From Bacteroidales bacterium UBA3684 (GTDB lineage: Bacteria; Bacteroidota; Bacteroidia; Bacteroidales; P3), in assembly GCA_002372855.1 (NCBI GenBank), contig DFIZ01000031.1:1-9001 (forward strand): a stretch of DNA of 9,001 nucleotides, in the 5' to 3' direction. The translations under genes and the position numbers were made by a program. Shown piece after piece: positions 4,366 through 9,001 of the stretch. How positions within the stretch are numbered: position 1 is the stretch's first letter; each line of letters starts with the position of its first letter. The notes beneath the pieces were generated by a model, which ran no database searches, was not told where the DNA came from, and worked only from the letters and a program-made list of their open reading frames with translations.

Positions 4366-5601
4366 ATGAAACGCAGGATACGTGTCATTATCATATCGGT
4401 TTTTGCCATTGCCGCCGTCAGTTTGGTGGTGACTCAGTTCTTCCAGACACGACGCACCTTCTCCATCAACGACAACATGTTCAATGTCGGCGTGGGCAAT
4501 GCCATGGACGAGGTAATCAAGCAACTGGGAGGAGAGTCGCAAGCCATCCCCGGGCAGACGTCGGAGCCGTTCAACTACCAGGAGCTCGACTCGCTCGTCA
4601 TCGAGCAGTTGCTTGTCAACGGTATCGACATCCATCCGGTGGTGGGCCTGTACAACGGCACAGAGCGGTCGTTTCTCTACAGCTCCGACCCCCAACACGA
4701 GCAGCAACTGGAGGAATCGCCCTACAGGTACAACTTCCACCCTGCCGGAGTGGTGTCCAACAGCCAATTCTTCATCATCCTGTCGTTTCCAAGCGCACAG
4801 CTTTTCCTGCAGCGCAACTCCAATCTTTTTGTCTACCTGAGCTTCTTTCTGGTGCTCATCATCGCCGCCATGTTCATCATCTCGATTCGCGCCATGGCCA
4901 ACCAGCGCAAACTGGACCAGATGAAGTCGGAGTTCATCAACAACATGACCCACGAAATCAAGACCCCCTTGGCCACCATCGGCCTGGCGTGCGAAATGCT
5001 GCGCGACGACACCATCTCGCAGGACAGCGAATCGCGGAAGAACTTCATCGGCATCATCAACGACGAAAACCAACGCATGAGGGTGCTGGTGGAGACCATA
5101 CTGCAGAGTGCCAAGATGTCGAACAAGAACTTCCGTATCAACCCCAAAGAAGTCGACGTGCACCAGATTATCGGCAAAGTGGCACAAAGTTTCAAACTGC
5201 CCATCGCCAACCGCGGAGGCCGGCTGACCACCGAGCTGCATGCAGAGCCATCGGTGATTGTGGCCGACGAACTGCACATAACCAACCTCGTCTACAACCT
5301 TATCGACAATGGAATCAAGTATTCGAGCGACGCCCCCGACATTACCGTAAGCACCCGCATTGCCGACCGGTTCCTGGAGCTGCGGGTGAGCGACCACGGC
5401 ATAGGGATTTCCAAGGAAGACCAGAAGCATGTCTTCGAGAAGTTCTACCGTGTGTCGACCGGGAACGTGCACAACGTGAAAGGTTTCGGCATAGGATTGA
5501 ACTACGTGGCCCAGGTGGTGAAGCTGCATCATGGCCACATAGCCCTGGAGAGCGAACTAGGCGAGGGGTCGACATTCATTATCAGTCTGCCGCTGGAATA
5601 G
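4366..5601 (+). CDS. Membrane sensor histidine kinase, no adjacent response regulator
   Basis: A 411-residue two-component sensor kinase. Transmembrane segments are predicted at about residues 5-23 and 154-175, enclosing a periplasmic sensor domain of about 130 residues (24-153) with no recognised ligand motif. The cytoplasmic part begins with a dimerisation helix and the H-box MTHEIKTPLATI, with the phosphoacceptor His196. The ATPase domain has the N-box NLIDNGIKYS (Asn311, Asn315), the G1 box DHGIGI (343-348), the F-box FEKFYRV (357-363) and the G2 box GFGIGLNYV (373-381), so it looks catalytically intact. The architecture resembles RprX-type kinases of Bacteroides, but that assignment rests on general similarity. 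It stands alone: the gene upstream is divergent mtnN, and the gene downstream is a convergent protease, so its response regulator must be encoded elsewhere or the kinase is an orphan. No Shine-Dalgarno sequence precedes the ATG. Confidence 0.95.
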   Translation: MKRRIRVIIISVFAIAAVSLVVTQFFQTRRTFSINDNMFNVGVGNAMDEVIKQLGGESQAIPGQTSEPFNYQELDSLVIEQLLVNGIDIHPVVGLYNGTERSFLYSSDPQHEQQLEESPYRYNFHPAGVVSNSQFFIILSFPSAQLFLQRNSNLFVYLSFFLVLIIAAMFIISIRAMANQRKLDQMKSEFINNMTHEIKTPLATIGLACEMLRDDTISQDSESRKNFIGIINDENQRMRVLVETILQSAKMSNKNFRINPKEVDVHQIIGKVAQSFKLPIANRGGRLTTELHAEPSVIVADELHITNLVYNLIDNGIKYSSDAPDITVSTRIADRFLELRVSDHGIGISKEDQKHVFEKFYRVSTGNVHNVKGFGIGLNYVAQVVKLHHGHIALESELGEGSTFIISLPLE

Positions 5602-5603
5602 AC

Positions 5604-5641
5604 AAAAAAAGAGGAGGGCCGGCGCGAAGCGCCGGCCCTCC
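5604..5641 (-). terminator. Strong intrinsic terminator between convergent kinase and protease genes
   Basis: GGAGGGCCGGCGC (5613-5625) and GCGCCGGCCCTCC (5629-5641) form a perfect 13-bp stem with a 3-nt loop. On the − strand it is followed by TC and seven T (5610-5604), so it is canonical for the protease gene. On the + strand it lies just after the kinase stop codon but is followed only by CTTATT, so it would be weaker in that direction. Confidence 0.92.
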
Positions 5642-5664
5642 CTTATTCAAACACAATAATTTCT

Positions 5665-7158
5665 TTACTGCACAATGAAACGTCCGCTACGACTGTTCAT
5701 CCGATAGATGTAGACGCCAGCGGGATAGTCTTCGACATCCACCGTCAGCTCGCCGACGCCGGCCTGCACATGGTAGGTGGCCATCAGTTTGCCCTCAACA
5801 TTGTAGACCATGAGGTCGGAAGCATTGGGGGTGTCGTAGGTCAGCGTAACGCTGTACGTGGCAGGGCTGGGATAGGGAGTGCCAAGCTCGGTGCCATCGA
5901 CAACTTCGGCAATACGCTCGAGGTTGCTCGGAACCATGCCACGGATATAACGCTGGCCGAGGTTGAAATTATAACCATATCCAGAAATGGGCATATTGTT
6001 TATACCCAGATTGAAGAAAGTATTGCCGCCGCCGTCCCAGCCCCAGTTCATACGATAACGGTTGGTGTCGGTTTCCATATAGCCACAACATACCCAAGCA
6101 TGGCCTGCAGCGTCGGCGCCATCACCCGTTGAGGAAGAGCCGCTCATATAGACCACATCGCCGTTAAGGAGCATGTTGCGAATACCATTGACAAAATCGC
6201 GGTCTGCATTGTTCCGACGGGCCACCAAGGTGCCCTGTTCATATTTGAAGTACTGGTTCATTGCACCCGGCACATAGTTGCTCTGGGTGCCGCTGCCGTC
6301 GGGATGGTATGCCATCTGAACAGACACACCTGCGTAGTAGCTCAGGCGGGCAATCTCTTTTGTCTCTTCATCCGAGCAGGTCCAATTGTTATGTTCGTCA
6401 TACGGAACCAAAGGCATCATATCATAGTTGAAAGGCTCCATAGTGTCGAACTCGACCTTCATCAGAATATTGGGCATGGCCATTTTTTGAGGATCGTTGC
6501 TGGCGAAAGCATTCCTCAGCCAATAACGGGCAGTGCCCGTGGCCTTCTGCGGGAATTGGTAGTAGCGCATAATCTGAGCGATGGCGGTGGCCACGCAACC
6601 CGTAACGGCATGACGGCCATTGGTGTCCTGGGGGCAGAAACGGTCATAGGTCGTTCCATCGGTAAGGCCCTGGCCCCAGGCGGATCTCATAAGAGTAATC
6701 TGGCGTTCCTTGGTGTCACCTTTATAGCTCTTGGTCTTCAGTTCGGTCCACATCTGATGGTCGGGATAGTCGTTCACGGCATCGAGTTCCTGAATCTCGC
6801 TTACCATGTCGGCATAACCATTGAGCCACCACATCATGTTTGCGGGGACTTTATCCAAATCAAAGGTTCCATCGATAGAATAAGCGATGATGGGGTCGAT
6901 GGTGGTGGTACCGGCCATGACAATCCAGCCAGAGTCGGCGATGTTGAAGAAATAGGCCGCAGGGATACCCAACTTCTCGTTGTCGATCTGATAGACGAGC
7001 GTGAGGCTTTTCTCGGTCAAGCTTTCCACTCCGGTGTAATAGCCCATAAAATAGGCAGACGCAGTTCTTGCCTCTTCCAATGAGATATTGTCAGCCTTGG
7101 CGGTATTGGCGCAGAAAGCCATCGCAGCCACTAACAATGAAGAGATTACTTTTTTCAT
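5665..7158 (-). CDS. Secreted C10 family (streptopain-like) cysteine protease with type IX sorting tail
   Basis: A 497-residue preproprotein. A signal peptide is clear (MKK, hydrophobic core, cleavage after AKA at about residue 22). Residues 23 to about 150 resemble the inhibitory propeptide of C10 peptidases. The catalytic domain starts near the R-S-A-W-G-Q-G block (158-164) and has the nucleophile Cys188 in GCVATAIAQIMRYY, the catalytic His353 in AGHAWVCCGY, and the NWGW motif (371-374) followed by a glycine-rich turn. The C-terminal 70 or so residues fit a type A sorting domain: PYPSPATYSVTLTY, LMVYNVEGKLM, and the end YPAGVYIYRM...GRFIVQ, where the usual PNPA is PSPA. This predicts export by Sec, passage through the outer membrane by the type IX system and removal of the tail. 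The target is unknown; family members degrade host or dietary proteins. No protease-inhibitor gene lies beside it. It has its own promoter and terminator. Confidence 0.93.
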   Translation of the reverse strand: MKKVISSLLVAAMAFCANTAKADNISLEEARTASAYFMGYYTGVESLTEKSLTLVYQIDNEKLGIPAAYFFNIADSGWIVMAGTTTIDPIIAYSIDGTFDLDKVPANMMWWLNGYADMVSEIQELDAVNDYPDHQMWTELKTKSYKGDTKERQITLMRSAWGQGLTDGTTYDRFCPQDTNGRHAVTGCVATAIAQIMRYYQFPQKATGTARYWLRNAFASNDPQKMAMPNILMKVEFDTMEPFNYDMMPLVPYDEHNNWTCSDEETKEIARLSYYAGVSVQMAYHPDGSGTQSNYVPGAMNQYFKYEQGTLVARRNNADRDFVNGIRNMLLNGDVVYMSGSSSTGDGADAAGHAWVCCGYMETDTNRYRMNWGWDGGGNTFFNLGINNMPISGYGYNFNLGQRYIRGMVPSNLERIAEVVDGTELGTPYPSPATYSVTLTYDTPNASDLMVYNVEGKLMATYHVQAGVGELTVDVEDYPAGVYIYRMNSRSGRFIVQ

Positions 7159-7199
7159 TTTACTATTTTTTATATTATTTATTCACTTTAAAAGCGGTG

Positions 7200-7232
7200 C
7201 AAAAATACACTTTTTTTTTGACATAGAGGCAA
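7200..7232 (-). promoter_or_regulatory. Promoter of the C10 protease gene
   Basis: On the − strand, 7207-7200 reads TATTTTTG, a TAnnTTTG match, followed by CA. A TTG at 7232-7230 lies 22 nt upstream, slightly wider than usual. The −7 box is 41 bp upstream of the ATG, and the leader is AT-rich with no Shine-Dalgarno sequence. Confidence 0.6.
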
Positions 7233-7319
7233 TTTTTTATCAAATACCTACATTTTAGTATTCGATATGAAGTATTTATTGCAACATCTTTTCCAAGAAC
7301 ACCACAGACCAGCCTATTG

Positions 7320-7357
7320 AAAAAGCGACCCAAGGATATCCCGAGGGTCGCTTTTTT
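7320..7357 (-). terminator. Terminator of the rpsF-rpsR-rplI operon
   Basis: AGCGACCC (7324-7331) and GGGTCGCT (7345-7352) pair around a 13-nt loop and are extended by flanking A and T runs. On the − strand the stem is followed by five T (7324-7320), 18 nt after the rplI stop codon. The T-run at 7352-7357 makes it potentially active on the + strand too, although no + strand gene ends here. Confidence 0.88.
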
Positions 7358-7375
7358 GTGTTTTCGGCTTGGCCT

Positions 7376-7819
7376 TTATTCGGCAACAACCTCAACGTTC
7401 AGTTCGGCCTTGATCTCTTTGTAGACATTGACCTTGGCGGTATAGGTACCGACGGTCTTGATGGCCTCGACACTGATCTGCTTGCGGTCGATGTCGTAGT
7501 TGTGCTGCTCCTTCAGAGCTTCGGCGATCATGATATTGTTGACGCCACCGAAGAGCTGGCCGTTTTCGCCGACCTTGGCGATGATCTTCACGGTCTTGCC
7601 GTTGAGGGCTGCCTGCTGGGTCTCGGCGTTCTTGCGGAAGGCTTCCTCCTTGTGGGCGCGCTGGCGCATGTTCTCGGCGTGGATCTTCTTGTTGACGGGA
7701 GTGGCGATGATAGCCATGCCCATGGGAAGAAGATAGTTGTTGGCATAGCCGTTCTTGACGTTGACGATTTCGTCCTTGTAGCCCAGGTTGGCCACATCTT
7801 GCTTAAGTATGATTTCCAT
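7376..7819 (-). CDS. rplI: 50S ribosomal protein bL9
   Basis: bL9 binds 23S rRNA near the L1 stalk and helps keep the reading frame. The 147-residue protein shows the N-terminal domain MEIILKQDVANLGYKDEIVNVKNGYANNYLLP with the conserved LG, V.NGYA.N.L.P pattern, the long connecting helix at about residues 44-72, rich in Lys, Glu and Arg, and the C-terminal RNA-binding domain with GQLFGGV (87-93) and DRKQI (111-115). The length is usual for the family. It is the last gene of the rpsF-rpsR-rplI operon, 19 nt after rpsR. It is the only gene in the window with a classical Shine-Dalgarno sequence. Confidence 0.97.
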   Translation of the reverse strand: MEIILKQDVANLGYKDEIVNVKNGYANNYLLPMGMAIIATPVNKKIHAENMRQRAHKEEAFRKNAETQQAALNGKTVKIIAKVGENGQLFGGVNNIMIAEALKEQHNYDIDRKQISVEAIKTVGTYTAKVNVYKEIKAELNVEVVAE

Positions 7820-7825
7820 CTATTC

Positions 7826-7832
7826 TTCCTCC
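7826..7832 (-). promoter_or_regulatory. Classical Shine-Dalgarno sequence of rplI
   Basis: The − strand reads GGAGGAA at 7832-7826, with 8 nt between GGAGG and the rplI ATG (7819), an ideal arrangement. Other starts in the window have A-rich or repeat leaders without any comparable purine block. Bacteroidota ribosomes normally sequester the anti-Shine-Dalgarno tail, so this site stands out. Confidence 0.85.
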
Positions 7833-7838
7833 ATTGAT

Positions 7839-8105
7839 TTATTTGAGACAATCGGCGACGTAGGGCATCAGGGCGATGTGACGGGCGCGCTTGATAGCCT
7901 GCGACACTTTTTTCTGGTACTTGTTCGAGGTGCCGGTGATGCGGCGGGGCAGAATCTTGCCCTGCTCGTTGACGAACTTCAGCAGGAAGTCGGCATCCTT
8001 ATAGTCGATATACTTGATGCCGAGTTTCTTGAAACGGCAGTATTTCTTACGCTGGGTTTCCACAGCGATGGGGGTCAAATATTTGATTTCGGTCTCGTTA
8101 GCCAT
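7839..8105 (-). CDS. rpsR: 30S ribosomal protein bS18
   Basis: bS18 sits on the 30S platform beside bS6. This 88-residue protein has the family core: [16 protein letters not shown] (22-37), then [19 protein letters not shown] (40-58) with the nearly invariant [10 protein letters not shown], and [19 protein letters not shown] (64-82). In Bacteroidota (shown for Flavobacterium johnsoniae) bS18 with bS21 and bS6 forms the pocket that holds the 16S rRNA 3' tail and hides the anti-Shine-Dalgarno sequence. It is the middle gene of the operon, 45 nt after rpsF. That gap is built of 7-bp units. No Shine-Dalgarno sequence precedes its ATG. Confidence 0.97.
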   Translation of the reverse strand: MANETEIKYLTPIAVETQRKKYCRFKKLGIKYIDYKDADFLLKFVNEQGKILPRRITGTSNKYQKKVSQAIKRARHIALMPYVADCLK

Positions 8106-8112
8106 ACTTTTG

Positions 8113-8147
8113 TAACTTTTAACTGTTAACTCTTATCTCTTTACTGA
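8113..8147. repeat. Degenerate 7-bp tandem repeat upstream of rpsR
   Basis: On the + strand the units are TAACTTT, TAACTGT, TAACTCT, TATCTCT and TTACTGA, five consecutive heptamers decaying away from the gene. Read in the coding direction they are nnAGTTA units ending 7 nt before the rpsR ATG. They fill most of the 45-nt rpsF-rpsR spacer. Confidence 0.7.
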
Positions 8148-8150
8148 CAT

Positions 8151-8510
8151 TCAGGCCTCGGCGGGGGCTTCGGCGGCAGCCTTCTTGGCGTTGCGTTTCT
8201 TCTCGTTGTAAGCCACAGCATGCTTGTCGAGGCTGACGGTGAGGAAACGGAGCAGACGCTCGTCGCGCTTGTAGGCAATCTCAAGGTCGTTGATGACGCT
8301 ACCTTCGGCGCGGAACTCAATCAGGTAGTAGAAGCCGGTGGTCTTCTTACGGATAGGATAGGCGAGCTTGCGCATGCCCCAGTTGTTCTCGTACACGATC
8401 TCGGCACCCTTCGAGGTCAGCAGATCGACGTACTTCTTTACCGTTTCCTTCATCTGTTCTTCAGACAAAACGGGAGTTGCAATGAAAACGGTTTCGTACT
8501 GTTTTACCAT
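8151..8510 (-). CDS. rpsF: 30S ribosomal protein bS6
   Basis: bS6 binds 16S rRNA as a partner of bS18 on the 30S platform. The 119-residue protein shows the family pattern: [15 protein letters not shown] at residues 5-19, the helix with [15 protein letters not shown], the block [20 protein letters not shown] (42-61), and [16 protein letters not shown] (82-97). The C-terminal tail (from about 100) is a low-complexity Lys/Ala/Glu extension ending AEAPAEA, as is common for bS6. It is the first gene of the operon. The leader between the tRNA terminator and the ATG is about 40 nt, made of A and C on the coding strand. No convincing promoter box was found there, so the promoter may overlap the terminator hairpin or transcription may read through it. 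Confidence 0.97.
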   Translation of the reverse strand: MVKQYETVFIATPVLSEEQMKETVKKYVDLLTSKGAEIVYENNWGMRKLAYPIRKKTTGFYYLIEFRAEGSVINDLEIAYKRDERLLRFLTVSLDKHAVAYNEKKRNAKKAAAEAPAEA

Positions 8511-8552
8511 TACTTTGTTTGTTTTTTTTGTTTGTTAATACTTTACTAAAAC

Positions 8553-8584
8553 AAAAAAAGACAGGCACATGTCCTGTCTTTTTT
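8553..8584 (-). terminator. Terminator between the tRNA cluster and rpsF
   Basis: AGACAGG (8559-8565) and CCTGTCT (8573-8579) pair around a 7-nt loop, extended by A-T pairs from seven A at 8553-8559 and six T at 8579-8584. On the − strand the stem is followed by a T-run, which suits the end of the tRNA transcript. The hairpin is active-looking in both directions. Confidence 0.88.
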
Positions 8585-8589
8585 CTTTG

Positions 8590-8662
<73 letters not shown>

Positions 8663-8703
8663 GGCGGCGGTTTTTAGTTCCGCAAAAGCGAGGTTTTTTG
8701 TTG

Positions 8704-8777
8704 TCGGGGTGAGAAGACTCGAACTTCCGGCCTCCACGTCCCGAACGTGGCGCGCTAGCCAACTGCGCTACACCCCG
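8704..8777 (-). tRNA. tRNA-Pro (anticodon CGG)
   Basis: On the − strand CGGGGTG at the 5' end pairs with CACCCCG at the 3' end. The D-arm is TAGCGCAGTTGGCTAGCGC. The anticodon stem CCACG/CGTGG encloses TTCGGGA, giving anticodon CGG, which reads CCG. The T-loop has AGTTCGAGTCT. The discriminator is A (8704), and CCA is not encoded. Confidence 0.95.
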
Positions 8778-8784
8778 CGATAAG

Positions 8785-8857
8785 TGTCCTGGCAGGGATT
8801 CGAACCCTGGACCCATTGATTAAGAGTCAATTGCTCTACCAGCTGAGCTACCAAGAC
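8785..8857 (-). tRNA. tRNA-Lys (anticodon CTT)
   Basis: On the − strand the acceptor GTCTTGG pairs with CCAGGAC with one G·T pair. The D-arm is TAGCTCAGCTGGTAGAGC. The anticodon stem ATTGA/TCAAT encloses CTCTTAA, giving anticodon CTT, which reads AAG. The T-arm contains GGTTCGAATCC. The discriminator is A (8785). It lies only 7 nt from tRNA-Pro, so the two are surely co-transcribed. CCA is not encoded. Confidence 0.95.
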
Positions 8858-8980
8858 ATTATTCTTCTTTCGCTTGTGTTCCAGCAACGTGCATCGGCCT
8901 CAACTCGTGGTTTCGGCGTTTCTTTATTGGACATGGACTTTGCCGCTGCTGCAGCATTTCAAATTACTCTCTTTGTTCTG

Positions 8981-9001
8981 AGCGGAAAACGAGACTCGAA
9001 C
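8981..9001 (-). tRNA. 3' end of a further tRNA, probably tRNA-Gly
   Basis: The − strand ends with GTTCGAGTCTCGTTTTCCGC followed by T. This is a T-loop (TTCGAGT), the 3' half of the T-stem and an acceptor strand TTTCCGC with discriminator U. The sequence closely resembles the 3' end of bacterial tRNA-Gly(GCC), which also has U73, but the anticodon lies outside the window. The 123-nt spacer to tRNA-Lys (8858-8980) shows no feature I can support. Confidence 0.8.

Noticed and set aside
4336..5538. − strand open frame of 400 codons opposite the histidine kinase
   Set aside because: Antisense shadow with the same His/Val/Asp/Leu-rich composition; the kinase boxes on the + strand are decisive.
8848..8934. 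28-codon − strand ORF (MSNKETPKPRVEADARCW...) ending inside tRNA-Lys
   Set aside because: Its stop is the TAG of the tRNA D-arm region, it has no leader signal, and such short frames are expected by chance.
8960..8966. Possible −7 box (TAATTTG on the − strand) for the tRNA-Lys-Pro-Thr transcript
   Set aside because: It is one base short of TAnnTTTG and has no TTG at the −33 distance; the tRNAs may instead be transcribed from beyond 9001.

Overview
The window looks like a chromosomal segment of a Bacteroidales-type Bacteroidota. The main signs are −7 boxes of the TAnnTTTG form, A-rich translation leaders that nearly all lack a Shine-Dalgarno sequence, an outer-membrane β-barrel, a secreted C10 protease with a type IX secretion (Por secretion) tail, and the rpsF-rpsR-rplI operon. 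The coding regions are GC-rich (hydG especially) and the spacers are AT-rich. An active H-cluster maturation gene and luxS/pfs suggest a fermentative anaerobe. Genus cannot be fixed from this sequence alone.

Layout. 1-1790 (+): the end of an unidentified gene, a TM1266-type hydrogenase-associated regulator, and hydG for [FeFe]-hydrogenase maturation, with a folded 9-bp tandem array between the last two. 1791-2181: a 391-nt gap holding a promoter inside a perfect inverted repeat, a possible small RNA ending in a strong hairpin, and the promoter of the next gene. 2182-2841 (+): a small outer-membrane β-barrel protein followed by a strong terminator. 2898-3030: a second 9-bp array that folds back on itself. 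3031-4235 (−): mtnN then luxS, the SAH detoxification / autoinducer-2 branch of the activated methyl cycle, separated by a perfect 7-bp × 5 repeat lying against the luxS start codon. 4366-5601 (+): a membrane histidine kinase with no response regulator beside it. 5665-7158 (−): a secreted C10 (streptopain-like) cysteine protease with a type IX sorting tail, ending convergently with the kinase at a shared terminator. 7376-8510 (−): rpsF-rpsR-rplI, with a terminator after rplI. 8590-9001 (−): tRNA-Thr(CGT), tRNA-Pro(CGG), tRNA-Lys(CTT) and the 3' end of a fourth tRNA, probably tRNA-Gly.

The genes are mostly ordinary housekeeping and accessory genes. The unusual signal is in the spacers: two unrelated 9-bp-period arrays, each arranged so that it folds into a long hairpin; two 7-bp-period arrays directly upstream of start codons (luxS and rpsR); a candidate promoter/operator/small-RNA unit downstream of hydG; and a single classical Shine-Dalgarno sequence, in front of rplI, in a window whose other starts have none. 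All functional statements about the spacers are inference.
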